Assembly: GCF_003634755.1 (NCBI RefSeq)
Contig: NZ_RBXA01000002.1
Span: 1-64,000, forward strand
Reading direction: 5' to 3'
DNA length: 64,000 nucleotides
DNA from: Flavobacterium limicola
GTDB taxonomy: Bacteria > Bacteroidota > Bacteroidia > Flavobacteriales > Flavobacteriaceae
The translations under genes and the position numbers were made by a program. Shown one piece after another: positions 27,901 through 36,747 of the stretch (within the stretch, counting starts at the first letter, position 1; each line of letters starts with the position of its first letter). The notes under the pieces were generated by a model. The model ran no database searches, was not told the origin of the DNA, and saw nothing but the letters and a program-made list of their open reading frames with translations.

Positions 27901-28921
27901 ATTGGTTTTGTACATTTATAGCATTAGTTACATCTTGACCAATTCCTATAATTAAATCTTCAGAAAATTTTTTATCGTTCCATTGTATGTGTTTGTATTC
28001 TCCATTTTTACATTTAATTTTACGGATAAATATCCGATCAACCTTAAATTTAGTATGATAATCTTCCCCGTAGAATTCTGGATCTTCAGTTACTTTCCAG
28101 TATCCCAATCCCATAACTTGATCAACCGTATATCCTAAAATAGTTTCTACATTTTCACTGCAAAAAACAATTTCACCTTTTTTATTTGTTGCCAGAATAA
28201 GGGAATTTCCTTTGTTAATGATTTGATTGTTAAAGCGAAACTCGATATCAATGTTTAATAATGATATGTGATGAATATAATTTATAATGAGAATTATGGA
28301 TGAATAAATAAATAATGCAATGTTAGTTTTTAACGGTATTATTTCTAAAAAATGAGCAATACCGAAGAAGATATAAATGGAAGAGACAAAGAACCAGTAT
28401 GTTTTTATTGGTCGTAACACATTATAAGCAAAGTAAAAACAAACTACAAAAGCGGTTATGGGTATGAAATCAGTTGGAGAATAAATTAAATTCCGGATTA
28501 TAAAGCAGAAATAGAGTAAGAAAAGCGCAATGAAAACGTCTTTAATATTTTTGAATACAATAGCAGATATGGTACTTATGAAGTATAATAAAATTAAAGA
28601 AAATCCAATAATGCAATTGGGTATTAATAGACTGACAGGCCTGATTTTAAAAATTTCAAAAATGACTTCTATTGAAGGGAGTATAATCCCTAAGAAGAGT
28701 AAATACAGTTGGTATTCTTTATTTTTAGTGCTAGTTTCTACTCCTTTTTCTAACAATTTGCTTTTTAACGTTGATTTTATAGTATATATGTTATAGGCCA
28801 GAAAAATAAATAAAGTAGCATTCACCAACCATAAAAAGGCATTTACTGTAAAAAAAACGGAAACCCAAAATAAAATTAATTTTGAGTTAAATATAGTCAA
28901 TAGGCTATAGCATAAAACCAT
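24911..28921 (-). CDS. Hybrid sensor histidine kinase/response regulator
   Basis: A 1336-residue membrane sensor kinase. The first ~240 residues hold about seven hydrophobic helices. They are followed by PAS domains (about 245-345 and 350-470), two GAF-like regions (about 490-640 and 660-810), a third PAS/PAC (about 815-935), a HisKA dimer domain with His965 in [12 protein letters not shown], a HATPase domain with [10 protein letters not shown] and GTGLGLTIS, and a receiver domain at the C-terminus with Asp1268 in [11 protein letters not shown]. The phosphorelay would run from His965 to Asp1268 within the chain. No cognate regulator is adjacent and no signal can be inferred. Confidence 0.92.
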   Translation of the reverse strand: MVLCYSLLTIFNSKLILFWVSVFFTVNAFLWLVNATLFIFLAYNIYTIKSTLKSKLLEKGVETSTKNKEYQLYLLFLGIILPSIEVIFEIFKIRPVSLLIPNCIIGFSLILLYFISTISAIVFKNIKDVFIALFLLYFCFIIRNLIYSPTDFIPITAFVVCFYFAYNVLRPIKTYWFFVSSIYIFFGIAHFLEIIPLKTNIALFIYSSIILIINYIHHISLLNIDIEFRFNNQIINKGNSLILATNKKGEIVFCSENVETILGYTVDQVMGLGYWKVTEDPEFYGEDYHTKFKVDRIFIRKIKCKNGEYKHIQWNDKKFSEDLIIGIGQDVTNAINVQNQYKNLIQNATDIIFEVDDNGNFTFVNDFTMMILGYEEQEILFRNYSEFIRTDYIDEMMRFYRNLEENKNDFPTIEIPIFKKNGEIVWISQKVIIRRNDSYKVIGYSGIARDITKLKNIEAENKIRQQKVEKYDKTIKKLSTTNFSNYKNIDSSVMQIIESAAKVSKCNRVSYWRYTEDRIICENLYDLDNNVFSKGYVLEKEKYPIYFESIKSKKQISAPDVFNKFGLSEFTKNYFLEYDVKSMLDIPFFINGELIGVLCLESTKSKINWDNEDINFARAISDIISLNIISHSRYETEKKLEYKSELLSAMTLCTEKFLNSNDINAIFSDVLIIMGKATKSHRAYYYENDANTGLISQKYRWLIHNIKLTENNVKLQNLPHEYFEELLTPLLNNKIYEAVIPKIENVSLRNKLAHVDVVSLILFPIFVKNKFHGFLGFDDTKNERLWSEDEVNILQTLARNIASSIERIKNENNIYESEEKFRLLANNIPGTVYLSNYDERNTKIYINDEIEKLTGYPKSDFLDNKLSFIDLIHPEDKISTIAAQKNATDNKIAIHLTYRIIHKNNHVVWVEEFGDVIYKEGKIAFIEGIFIDITERKQTETVIQEKELAEAANKAKSEFLANMSHEIRTPLNGIIGFTDLLLKTNLGKTQEKYLTTVNQSAHSLLDIINDILDFSKIEAGKLDLYIEKYDINEMLSQVIDLILYESNHKKLILELNIAPDIPNYFWVDSVRLKQILINLLANAVKFTKKGSIKLEVSVIEKIDEVNATIRFAVIDTGIGILEENKKKIFQAFSQEDSSTTRKFGGTGLGLTISNKLLGLMNSHLQLKSTIELGSTFYFDLDLKTSNQPTVNSTIVGTKNDAVKNIESEIIKNIKGTTVMIVEDNKVNMLLLKTIIKKLLINPAIFEIINGKEAVEQFEAINPDIIFMDIQMPIMNGYEATKLIRNLKSGQNVPIIAITAGTEKEEKEKCLNAGMNDYIPKPIIKGIIEETFLKWVQ

Positions 28922-28989
28922 AGGGATATTTTAATTAGGTTTAAAAGATTAAATTTAGGATTCAATCTTTGTATCACAATCAATATAAG

Positions 28990-29053
28990 ATTTATTTTTT
29001 AATACAAATCAAAATTTTAAAAATAAATTTTTGATTTGTATTAAAAAATAAAT
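28990..29053. repeat. 25-bp perfect AT-rich inverted repeat
   Basis: The 25-base arm 28990-29014 is exactly complementary to 29029-29053, with a 14-bp spacer. The arm contains TTTAATACAAATCAAAA. It sits 12 bp past the stop of the 29065 gene and about 70 bp ahead of the kinase gene, both minus strand. It could be a long-stem terminator for the former; its symmetry and length also fit a small mobile or structural repeat. Confidence 0.7.
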
Positions 29054-29064
29054 GATTTAGCCCT

Positions 29065-29847
29065 TTATTTCATTTCCTCAAGTTTATCTTCCTTTTCAAA
29101 TCCAATTATTTCACTATAAGTAGCATAATATAATGAATACATGAAAGGAATTGTAAAAACGATTCCAATACAGCAACCAATTAATCCAACCAAAGTGGCT
29201 ATGATTCCAATGACAAGTAGTCCTAACAGGACTACAGGTTGTTTAGAAACTATTAAAATACTGGCTTGGATAGCTTCAACAGCTTTTAGATTACCAAAAA
29301 TAATAAGCGGGATTGTTATTAGCGTAAATAAGGTTACTAGTACTGTAATTATAAATCCAACAAACGGTATTTGAGCATAGTCAAATAATTTGGGAAGGCC
29401 TGTACTTAATAAAGTAATTAAAAATGTTGCTATAAATAGTTCTTTAAAATAACGAGCTTTGTAATACTCAAACATGGTTGATACATGAAATTCTTCATCT
29501 ATTTCGGCGCAATACGCCATTTTTATTAATCCTGCTGAAAATGGACTGAGCAAGCTCGATAGTAAAATTGAGACTCCTGAGAATATTAATATAGAGTTTA
29601 AAGTTAAATTTTCGGGTTGTAAATTTTCAGCTTTTAATTTTTCTAAAACAGTTTCGGGATCAAAAAATGTGAAGAGTGCTACAATAGCAAAAATACTCAT
29701 CAGAATCATAAAAACAAATAACATTAAACCGGCATACAGTGCAATTTTTTTATAATTCTCGAAGGCATGGTTGAAAACATTTCCAAAATCTAATGCGTAT
29801 CCGTTCTTTCTTATTTCGTCAATTCGGTATTGTGTATTTTTATTCAT
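29065..29847 (-). CDS. Multi-pass membrane protein, function unknown
   Basis: A 260-residue protein with about five to six hydrophobic helices (near 35-62, 85-110, 135-155, 160-190, 205-240). The N-terminal segment LDFGNVFNHAFENYKKIALYAGLM and the MKAVEA-like central loop (NLKAVEAIQASILIVSKQPVVLLGLL) resemble DUF975-type or related bacterial membrane proteins. Bacteroidota versions are sometimes mislabelled as beta-carotene monooxygenase; nothing in the sequence supports an enzyme. It is 29 bp downstream of the nitroreductase gene on the same strand. Confidence 0.7.
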   Translation of the reverse strand: MNKNTQYRIDEIRKNGYALDFGNVFNHAFENYKKIALYAGLMLFVFMILMSIFAIVALFTFFDPETVLEKLKAENLQPENLTLNSILIFSGVSILLSSLLSPFSAGLIKMAYCAEIDEEFHVSTMFEYYKARYFKELFIATFLITLLSTGLPKLFDYAQIPFVGFIITVLVTLFTLITIPLIIFGNLKAVEAIQASILIVSKQPVVLLGLLVIGIIATLVGLIGCCIGIVFTIPFMYSLYYATYSEIIGFEKEDKLEEMK

Positions 29848-29875
29848 TTGGTTGGTAAATTTGGTTTGTTAGTTA

Positions 29876-30613
29876 TTATTTTTTAAAATAGATTTCTTCA
29901 AAAGGGATTCGGAATCGTTCTCCATATACGCCATTTTCGTCTCTGATTCCACAGCCTAAAATCATGTTTATTTCTGAACGAGCCGGTAAATGTAATAATT
30001 TTTTTATCCTCAGCGAATCAAAACCTTCCATTGGACAGGTATCGTAGTTTATAGCTGCCATGCTGATCATAAAATTTTGTGCGGCCAGGCCGGCACTTTT
30101 TTGTGCTACAATGCGCATATCGCTTTGACGAGCCTGTCTGTATATCGGTCTAAAAAGTCCAATAATTTGAAAAGTAATAAACTTTATCATTCCAATAATT
30201 CCCAAAAAATCAAAGTAAAGAGAAGGAATAATTTTTTGGTAATAGTTTAAAGCAAATTTCTCTCTCTTCGAATAATCAGATTCCGGTTTATTACCGTACT
30301 GATTTTTTAAATAATCAATATTCGATTGCACTCTTTTGCGCCATAAATCTTTTCTTGCGACAACAACGACCAATTGTTGTGCTGTTTTAGCTGCATTCTG
30401 ATTAAAACTCGCGGTAGCTATTTGTCTTATCATTTCGGGAGAAACAACATGATAAAATTCCCAAAGCTGCATGTTACTGCTGGTAGGCGCAAGTGCTGCA
30501 AGCTGAATGCATTCTTTTACTTTTTGTTCATCAATAGGCACGTTTTTGAAAACTCGGACAGATCGTCTGTATTTGATGGCTTCACTAACTGATTTTTCAT
30601 TGGTTACAACCAT
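29876..30613 (-). CDS. Nitroreductase-family flavoprotein
   Basis: FMN-dependent NAD(P)H oxidoreductase, 245 residues. The N-terminal RRSVRVFKNVPID is the classical FMN phosphate-binding start, followed by LAALAPTSSNMQLWEFYHV. The C-terminal MILGCGIRDENGVYGERFRIP helps bind FMN. A hydrophobic insert around residues 125-150 (FDFLGIIGMIKFITFQIIGLF) is unusual and might be a membrane-contacting helix. The start codon overlaps the upstream aldehyde dehydrogenase gene by 10 bp, so the pair is translationally coupled. The physiological substrate is unknown. Confidence 0.9.
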   Translation of the reverse strand: MVVTNEKSVSEAIKYRRSVRVFKNVPIDEQKVKECIQLAALAPTSSNMQLWEFYHVVSPEMIRQIATASFNQNAAKTAQQLVVVVARKDLWRKRVQSNIDYLKNQYGNKPESDYSKREKFALNYYQKIIPSLYFDFLGIIGMIKFITFQIIGLFRPIYRQARQSDMRIVAQKSAGLAAQNFMISMAAINYDTCPMEGFDSLRIKKLLHLPARSEINMILGCGIRDENGVYGERFRIPFEEIYFKK

Positions 30614-31932
30614 TTTAATAATTTTTTAATGGATTTTAATTTGTCTTTGTAGGGGGCATAACGCATCGGTAAATCCAGCCAAGTCCCTTTCTTTACAATA
30701 GCTTTTTTATGGGAAAAAATATCAAAACTTAATTTTCCGTGATAGGCTCCCATTCCGGAATTCCCTACACCGCCAAAAGGCAGGCGATTGTTGGCTAGAT
30801 GAATTACGGTGTCATTGATGCAACCGCCACCAAAGGAATATTTTTGCAAAACTTCTTCAATAAAGGATTTGTTTTGGGAGAATAAATACAAGGACAATGG
30901 TTTTTCAAAGCTTAAAATTATTTTTTCAACATCCGCTTTTGATTGGTAGGAAATTAATGGGAGAATTGGTCCAAAAATTTCTTCTTGCATGACTAAGCTA
31001 TCCATCTCAGGTTCGTCTAGCAGAGTAGGAGCGAGGTACAGTGAATCTCTGTTGGATTGTCCTCCAAAAAGTATTTTTTGATTTTCCAATAAACTTAATT
31101 GTCGTTGCCAGTTTTTCAGATTAATAATTCGTGCATAATCAGGGGATACTTCCGGATTTGTCCCAAGTGCTTTTTCAATTTCCTGAATAAGGAATTTCAC
31201 TAAAGTATCTTTTATTTTATGGTGTATCAAAATATAATCAGGTGCAACGCATGTTTGTCCTGCATTTAGAATTTTTCCCCATACAATTCGTCGGGCACTT
31301 AATTCTAAATTAGCGGTTTCATCAACAATGCAAGGACTTTTTCCGCCCAATTCCAGTGTAACCGGTGTTAGATTTTCGGCAGCAGCCTTCGCCACTATTT
31401 TTCCAACTGCTACGCTTCCTGTAAAGAAGATATAATCCCAACGTTTGCTCAGTAAATTTTGTGCTATAGTGGCATCTCCTGTAATAGCTACGACATGTTT
31501 GATATCAAAAGTTTCACGAATTATTTTTGAGAGTATAGCAGCAGTGTTTGGAGTTAGTTCTGATGGTTTTAATGTGACAGTATTTCCTGCTGCAACTGCT
31601 GCAACTAATGGACACATGGCTAATTGAAAGGGATAATTCCAAGGAGAAAGAATCAGTACATTTCCATAAGGCTCGCTATAAATGAAATCAGATGATGGAA
31701 AATTTAAAAAAGAAGCAGAAACTCTCTTTGGCTTCGCCCAAGAATCAATGTTTTTGATTGTTTCTTTTAAATCACTGATTACATAATTGGTTTCGGTTAA
31801 AACAGCTTCAAAGGCAGGTTTTTTAAAATCATCGTATAATGCCTTAATGATTGCATCTTCATATTTGATAAGATTGTGCAGTAATTTGTTCAGGGATTCT
31901 TTCCTTGATTTAATATCAGTTTTGTAATTCAT
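30604..31932 (-). CDS. Aldehyde dehydrogenase (class 3-like)
   Basis: NAD(P)-dependent oxidation of aldehydes to acids. The 442-residue length and lack of an N-terminal extension match the short class 3 / coniferyl- or fatty-aldehyde type. The catalytic Cys228 lies in GQTCVAPDY, the general-base Glu in TLELGGKSPCIV, and the cofactor site in FFTGSVAVGK. A basic C-terminus (KDKLKSIKKLLKWL) could be amphipathic and contact membranes, as in fatty aldehyde dehydrogenases. First gene of an operon with the overlapping nitroreductase and probably the membrane protein at 29065. Confidence 0.93.
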   Translation of the reverse strand: MNYKTDIKSRKESLNKLLHNLIKYEDAIIKALYDDFKKPAFEAVLTETNYVISDLKETIKNIDSWAKPKRVSASFLNFPSSDFIYSEPYGNVLILSPWNYPFQLAMCPLVAAVAAGNTVTLKPSELTPNTAAILSKIIRETFDIKHVVAITGDATIAQNLLSKRWDYIFFTGSVAVGKIVAKAAAENLTPVTLELGGKSPCIVDETANLELSARRIVWGKILNAGQTCVAPDYILIHHKIKDTLVKFLIQEIEKALGTNPEVSPDYARIINLKNWQRQLSLLENQKILFGGQSNRDSLYLAPTLLDEPEMDSLVMQEEIFGPILPLISYQSKADVEKIILSFEKPLSLYLFSQNKSFIEEVLQKYSFGGGCINDTVIHLANNRLPFGGVGNSGMGAYHGKLSFDIFSHKKAIVKKGTWLDLPMRYAPYKDKLKSIKKLLKWL

Positions 31933-32002
31933 AAGATGATTTTAAATTAAAATTACATAATTATTATTTGATTCCAAATTTCTGACCACAGTAAAGAATA
32001 AA

Positions 32003-32027
32003 AAAAACAGGCTATTATTCCTGTTTT
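32003..32027 (-). terminator. Terminator of the panB/RluA-family unit
   Basis: AAAACAGG / CCTGTTTT with an 8-nt loop. On the minus strand it is followed by a run of T bases. It lies about 60 bp past the stop of the pseudouridine synthase gene. Confidence 0.75.
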
Positions 32028-32088
32028 ATCTGGTATAAGTATGTAAAGTATTGTTTTTGTTACTATTTAATTAAAAAACAGGAAAGTA

Positions 32089-32778
32089 TTAAACTGCATT
32101 CCAAATCACATCATCTGGAGTTGGTGCTGTAATTTCTATATTTTCTTTAGTCACAGGATGAATGAACACTAATTTTCTAGCATGCAAATGGATTCCTCCA
32201 TCATGATTGCTTCGGTCAAAACCGTATTTTAAATCACCTTTTATGGGTGAACCAATAGCTGAAAGCTGTGCCCGAATTTGATGGTGTCTCCCGGTATGTA
32301 GATTAACCTCCAGAGCGAAATAATTGTTCAATTCCTTAATGATTTTATAATCTAAACTGGCTAATTTGCTGTCAGGAACTTCTTTTAAATGCGCTTTTGA
32401 AGTGTTGTTTTTTTCGTTTCTTTTTATATAATGAACCAACTTATCCTCGGAATTTGCAGGTTTATTTTTGACAATACACCAATACGTTTTTTGAGTTTCA
32501 CGGTTACTGAACAACTCATTCATTCTGGTCAACGCTTTACTGGTTCGGGCAAAAACGACTATTCCGGTTGTTGGTCGGTCTAAACGGTGTACAACGCCCA
32601 GAAATACTTCTCCGGGTTTGTTGTATTTGTTTTTGATGTATTCTTTCACCACATCAGACAATGGTTTATCACCTGTTTTATCACCTTGCACAATATCGCC
32701 TACACGTTTATTAATCACAATAAGATGATTATCTTCATGAAGAATTTGCAGGTTATTTTTATTCGAAACTATTTTCAT
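32089..32778 (-). CDS. RluA-family pseudouridine synthase
   Basis: A 229-residue pseudouridine synthase. It has NLQILHEDNHLIVINKRVGDIVQ at the N-terminus, the catalytic HRLDRPTTGIVVFART, and the substrate-binding NLHTGRHHQIRAQLSAIGSPIKGD. No S4 domain is present. The RluA-like core is distinct from the TruC-like gene at 20287: the two share only the active-site loop by eye. Its position 29 bp downstream of panB on the same strand suggests co-transcription, a pairing with no known functional link. Confidence 0.9.
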   Translation of the reverse strand: MKIVSNKNNLQILHEDNHLIVINKRVGDIVQGDKTGDKPLSDVVKEYIKNKYNKPGEVFLGVVHRLDRPTTGIVVFARTSKALTRMNELFSNRETQKTYWCIVKNKPANSEDKLVHYIKRNEKNNTSKAHLKEVPDSKLASLDYKIIKELNNYFALEVNLHTGRHHQIRAQLSAIGSPIKGDLKYGFDRSNHDGGIHLHARKLVFIHPVTKENIEITAPTPDDVIWNAV

Positions 32779-32807
32779 TTTTCAATTCCCCTTTCGGGTT
32801 TAGGGGC

Positions 32808-33626
32808 TTAATATTGTTCGCTGAAATTAGGGAAATCACTTGATTTTACATCGGCAACATATTGACCGATGGCCGTTGTCATTCCTTCGTATAAATTCAT
32901 GTATCTTCTCAAGAAACGCGGACTAAATTCATTATTCATTCCTAACATGTCGTGAATGACCAAAACTTGACCGTCAACACCGCCACCAGCACCAATTCCA
33001 ATTACTGGAATCGAAATACTTTGGGCTACTTTTTCGGCTAAATGTGCCGGAATTTTTTCCAAAACCAAAGCGAAACAACCTAATCTTTCCAACAATTTAG
33101 CGTCTTCTATTAGTTTATGCGCTTCTTCTTCTTCTTTGGCACGAACGGTATAGGTTCCAAATTTATAAATAGATTGTGGGGTTAAACCCAAATGTCCCAT
33201 CACTGGAATTCCTGCGTTTAGTATTTTTTTGATTGAATCTTTAATTTCTTTTCCGCCTTCCAGTTTCACGGCATGACCACCGCTTTCTTTCATAATTCGG
33301 ATAGCAGAACGCAACGCTTCTTTAGGATCTGATTGGTAACTTCCAAAAGGTAAATCTACGACAACCAATGCTCTTTCGATCGCTCTCACCACAGAGGAAG
33401 CGTGATAAATCATTTGGTCCAACGTAATTGGTAAGGTGGTTTCATGACCAGCCATTACATTCGAAGCGGAATCGCCCACCAAGATTACATCAATTCCGGC
33501 TGTATCAACGATTTTTGCCATGGTGTAATCGTATGCGGTAAGCATGGAAATTTTCTCCCCATTGGCTTTCATTTCAATCAGTGATTTTGTAGTAATCCTT
33601 TTATAATCTTTTTTAGCGACAGACAT
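32808..33626 (-). CDS. panB: Ketopantoate hydroxymethyltransferase
   Basis: First committed step of pantothenate synthesis: transfers a hydroxymethyl group from methylene-tetrahydrofolate to 2-oxoisovalerate. The 272-residue barrel shows the family signatures [41 protein letters not shown], the metal/substrate region VKLEGG, and GHLGLTPQS. All are intact. A TACCTTTA box lies at 33646-33653 on the minus strand, 20 bp before the start, a plausible promoter with one mismatch. No panC or panD is nearby. Confidence 0.96.
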   Translation of the reverse strand: MSVAKKDYKRITTKSLIEMKANGEKISMLTAYDYTMAKIVDTAGIDVILVGDSASNVMAGHETTLPITLDQMIYHASSVVRAIERALVVVDLPFGSYQSDPKEALRSAIRIMKESGGHAVKLEGGKEIKDSIKKILNAGIPVMGHLGLTPQSIYKFGTYTVRAKEEEEAHKLIEDAKLLERLGCFALVLEKIPAHLAEKVAQSISIPVIGIGAGGGVDGQVLVIHDMLGMNNEFSPRFLRRYMNLYEGMTTAIGQYVADVKSSDFPNFSEQY

Positions 33627-33728
33627 ATTTGTTGTTTTAAGATTGTAAAGGTAATAAAATGTATATTTTTAACTCAAAAATGTAACAGTAATGTTTTTTA
33701 TGTACCAATTAATTTAAAAAAAGTAATT

Positions 33729-34172
33729 ATGCGTAAAATAGTAGTATTGATAGTATTGTTCATATCGGCCAATGCTCAGGCTCAAAATCAAGAAATTCAA
33801 AAAGTAATTGAAACTTTTTTTGAGGCTTTTCATGCCAAAGACACTCTGAAATTAAAGGTGCTTTGTGACGAAACAATGATTTTACAATCCATTAGTGAAA
33901 ATACGAAAGGCACCAAATTATCCAATGAAAAACCAGCAGCATTTTTTAAATCGGTAGCTTCTATCCCTGCGGAAGTCAATTTTCAGGAAAAAATACTGAG
34001 TTACTCCATCCAAATTGATGGAAGCATGGCGCACGCTTGGACGCCGTATGAGTTTTATGTGAATGGTAAATTAAGTCATAAAGGAGTGAATGCCTTTACG
34101 CTCTTCAAAAAAGATACTCCCGAAACTTCGGGATGGAAAATTGTTCATCTTATTGATACGAGAAGAAAGTAG
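33729..34172 (+). CDS. Exported SnoaL/NTF2-like protein
   Basis: A 147-residue protein with a signal peptide (1-18, ending NAQAQ) and one NTF2-fold domain. The helix pair IQKVIETFFEAFHAKDTLKLKVLCDE and the strands AHAWTPYEFYVNGKLSHKGVNAFTLFKK...GWKIVHLIDTRRK follow the usual SnoaL/DUF4440-like order. Members bind small molecules or act as isomerases. No catalytic residue can be assigned here. It reads divergently from panB. Confidence 0.82.
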   Translation: MRKIVVLIVLFISANAQAQNQEIQKVIETFFEAFHAKDTLKLKVLCDETMILQSISENTKGTKLSNEKPAAFFKSVASIPAEVNFQEKILSYSIQIDGSMAHAWTPYEFYVNGKLSHKGVNAFTLFKKDTPETSGWKIVHLIDTRRK

Positions 34173-34219
34173 CTATGGTTTGCTCTTTTAAAATGTTTTA
34201 GCAGATATACATAACCGTT

Positions 34220-34567
34220 TTATCCAATATATTTTTTATAAAGAAAAACATAGAAAATGGCTATCATAACCGAAATAAAATTGCCCACTAAATAAAAATC
34301 ATTGTATAAAGACTGCTTTATTTTATCTTGTTCATCGTCCCTTTTTAATCTTGTGGCCAATTTTAAGGCACCAAATAAAGTTAGTGCATGTGGGTAATCA
34401 TTGATCATTGAAACTAATAAAAAGATTCGTTCAACGATTCCTTTAAGAATTGATTTATAATCTATAAGTTTATTTTTCCGAATTGTTTTTGGCGTGATAA
34501 CATAATAAAATATGCCTAAAAGTATTTCTGTAGAAAGAATGAAAACCATAAATCGAAATATATCCAT
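34220..34567 (-). CDS. Small membrane protein, partner of the SatD-family gene
   Basis: A 115-residue protein with an N-terminal hydrophobic helix (about 3-23), a central basic/amphipathic region (KTIRKNKLIDYKSILKGIVERIFLLVSMIND), and a C-terminal helix (95-112). Not recognised as a family. Its start lies four bases from the SatD-family stop, so it is almost certainly translated from the same message. It could anchor or transmit the output of the SatD-like protein; this is inference from coupling. Confidence 0.65.
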   Translation of the reverse strand: MDIFRFMVFILSTEILLGIFYYVITPKTIRKNKLIDYKSILKGIVERIFLLVSMINDYPHALTLFGALKLATRLKRDDEQDKIKQSLYNDFYLVGNFISVMIAIFYVFLYKKYIG

Positions 34568-34571
34568 GCGC

Positions 34572-35204
34572 TTATTTTATTGAGGTAATTGTATGAATTA
34601 TATTTTTTGTAGCATTATAACTTTCCATCTGTAATGTTTTTTCTCTTTTCCATATTAAGGAGCGAGTTTTATTCATTTTTTCAGAAACGATTTTATAGTC
34701 TTTTAATTGTATAAAATTTGATACTAATTCATAGTCCTTTTCTAAAGACCATTTGTCTTTAATATTTTCAAAAATTGTGAAAGCATCATTCAAAATACTT
34801 CGCTGTAATAAATTGTCTATAGTAATGTTAAATCTAAATTTTTTATATTTCGAATCATTCAGTTTTAATCTTGCTTCCGTTAAACCGCTTCCCAACATTT
34901 CATAAGCAATCTTTTCATTTACTGGTGTTTCTATTTCACCTTGATTCAAAACATACCTTAATTTAAAATTTAATTTTTTGTGAATACAATTTTCCTCTAA
35001 AGTAAGAATAATTTGAATTGATGTGGCTAAGTTTTTTATGACGCCTTGAAATTCATCACCCAAAGTAATAGTCAAGGGGGATAATATATCCGCTTTATAG
35101 ATTTCATTTATCTCTTCTATTAGATTTTTGAAATCTTCCATTAGTGGTTTTTGCTCTTTTTTACCACTATCAATAATATCCGCCATTAAAATGTAATGTT
35201 TCAT
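34572..35204 (-). CDS. SatD-family protein with probable C-terminal HTH
   Basis: A 210-residue protein. The N-terminal domain has LMADIIDS at residues 6-13 and TITLGDEFQG around Asp50, the order seen in SatD proteins and reminiscent of the nucleotidyl-cyclase fold (metal-binding Asp after a strand, then a GD turn). The last ~50 residues (QLKDYKIVSEKMNKTRSLIWKREKTLQM) look like a helix-turn-helix. Three palindromes spaced 29 bp apart lie over its promoter and start codon, suggesting that it represses itself. The membrane protein gene follows after 4 bp. Cyclase activity is not shown; the fold link is inferred. Confidence 0.72.
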   Translation of the reverse strand: MKHYILMADIIDSGKKEQKPLMEDFKNLIEEINEIYKADILSPLTITLGDEFQGVIKNLATSIQIILTLEENCIHKKLNFKLRYVLNQGEIETPVNEKIAYEMLGSGLTEARLKLNDSKYKKFRFNITIDNLLQRSILNDAFTIFENIKDKWSLEKDYELVSNFIQLKDYKIVSEKMNKTRSLIWKREKTLQMESYNATKNIIHTITSIK

Positions 35205-35276
35205 AAAAAATGAAATTATGTATTTTATTTCAAAAATAGTGAAATAATTAATATAATTTCATCTTTAGTGAAATTA
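35199..35276 (-). promoter_or_regulatory. Triple operator and promoter of the SatD-family operon
   Basis: Three sites TTTCA-N7-TGAAA at 35199-35215, 35228-35244 and 35257-35273, whose centres are exactly 29 bp apart. Arms extend to 7 bp in the middle site and 8 bp in the distal one (TAATTTCA/TGAAATTA). On the minus strand the middle site contains an exact -7 box TATTTTTG (35231-35238), and the proximal site includes the ATG and second codon. A protein bound here would block both transcription and the start region. Confidence 0.82.
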
Positions 35277-35340
35277 AAAGTAGGATTTAAAGGAAGATAA
35301 ATTTAAATTGTAAAATCTGAAGATAATTTAACAAGACTAA

Positions 35341-35511
35341 TTAATACGCGTCGTCATTCAAATCTGATTCTTCTTCCTTTGCTTTTTTGAAATCATTATT
35401 TAAAAAATGAGTATACTCTTTTTTATCTTTTTGATTTTTTCTAATAAGAAATACAATCAAAATAAGTACACAAATAATTACAATACTAACTACTATCCAA
35501 TTGATTTCCAT
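35341..35511 (-). CDS. 56-residue single-pass membrane protein
   Basis: A short ORF with an ATG at 35511 and stop TAA at 35341. The product begins MEINWIVVSIVIICVLILIV, one clear hydrophobic helix, followed by the basic patch RKNQKDKKEYTHFL and an acidic tail KEEESDLNDDAY. Similar small helix-plus-charged-tail proteins occur in Flavobacteriaceae as I recall them; this was not searched. It fills the gap between the SatD operon and lgt, upstream of the SatD operators. Codon use and the clean helix argue for a real gene. Confidence 0.72.
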   Translation of the reverse strand: MEINWIVVSIVIICVLILIVFLIRKNQKDKKEYTHFLNNDFKKAKEEESDLNDDAY

Positions 35512-35683
35512 TATTTTTGATTTAAGAATAAAGATTAAATCTACTATTAATAGTTGGATTTTAGAGTGAATGTATTTTAAATTTGTGTTATGTATATAAA
35601 AGAACTATTTATGATGTTTGGCAAATTTTGTTTAAAAATTGGGTAACAATTAGTTAATTTTATTTTTCAAATCTAAACCGCAA

Positions 35684-36514
35684 TCATGCAAAATTCTTGC
35701 GCACCGTACTTGATTTCCATATGATAATTATCAATCCAATAATTATAAATGGAATACTTAAGATTTGACCCATATTCAATGCCATTCCATTTTCAAAATC
35801 GACTTGATTTTCTTTAAAGAATTCAATTATAAATCGCGCTAAAAATAATAATGTTAGAAAAACACCAAATAGTATTCCATTATTTTTCGCTGCAATTTTC
35901 GATTTGTAAATTATAAATAGAATTGTAAAAATTAGTAAATAGGAAAATGCTTCGTAGAGTTGCGTTGGATGTCTAGGAATTAAATCGTCCTTTTGAAAAA
36001 TTACACCCCAATTTCCATTTGTTGGTTTTCCATAGATTTCAGAATTCATAAAATTTCCAAATCTTATAAATGCAGCTGTCACTGGAACTCCAATTGCAAT
36101 TCGGTCCAAAATCCATAGCATATTTACTTTGAACTTTTTGCAATACATTAGGATTGCAATAAATACTCCAATTGTTCCACCGTGACTTGCTAAACCAGCG
36201 TATCCAATAAATTTATAGGTTTCGCCAACTTTTTTGATTGGTAAAAGTATTTCTATTGGGTTTTTTAAGAAATAATCAGGCTCATAAAAAAAGCAATGTC
36301 CAAGTCTTGCTCCTAAAAGAGTTCCAAATACAATATAGACTAAAAGGTTATCTAAATCTTGAACAGGCATATCTTCTTTAATATAAATACGCTTAACAAT
36401 ATAAAACCCTAAAAGTAATCCGCAGGCAAAAAATAATCCGTAATATTTTACAGGAAAACTATTAGTGATCCAAAAAATCTCAGAGTCAACATTCCAATTA
36501 ATTATTGTATTCAT
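35684..36514 (-). CDS. lgt: Prolipoprotein diacylglyceryl transferase
   Basis: Inner-membrane enzyme that adds diacylglycerol to the lipobox Cys of prolipoproteins, the first lipoprotein maturation step. At 276 residues it has about seven helices. The Lgt signature appears as IRFGNFMNSEIYGKPTNGNWGVIF, with the essential Arg and Asn, and HPTQLYEAFSYL follows. The N-terminal FWITNSFPVKYYGLFFACGLLLGF also fits. No operon partner is evident. Bacteroidota may carry more than one lgt; whether this is the sole copy cannot be told from the window. Confidence 0.93.
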   Translation of the reverse strand: MNTIINWNVDSEIFWITNSFPVKYYGLFFACGLLLGFYIVKRIYIKEDMPVQDLDNLLVYIVFGTLLGARLGHCFFYEPDYFLKNPIEILLPIKKVGETYKFIGYAGLASHGGTIGVFIAILMYCKKFKVNMLWILDRIAIGVPVTAAFIRFGNFMNSEIYGKPTNGNWGVIFQKDDLIPRHPTQLYEAFSYLLIFTILFIIYKSKIAAKNNGILFGVFLTLLFLARFIIEFFKENQVDFENGMALNMGQILSIPFIIIGLIIIIWKSSTVRKNFA

Positions 36515-36747
36515 TTTTTCTATTTACGATTTTTGATAGTATAGCACACAATTGATAAAGCAAGTATAGTTAAAAATTTAAAATTCAAATAATCTATTGA
36601 TTTATAATTTTTTACATCTTAAAAAGCACGCAAAAAAAGCATCTGAATTTTGGTATTATCAATTTTATTTTTGGATATAAAAGATTTTCTTTAAACCAAA
36701 GACGTCATTTTATACCTATAAAAAAAAGCGATTTTAAATAAATAAAT

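Noticed and set aside
35199..35273. Regularly spaced palindromes as a CRISPR array
   Set aside because: The units are 17-bp palindromes at 29-bp period with no unique spacers of normal length, and no cas gene is near. They overlap a promoter, so they are operators.
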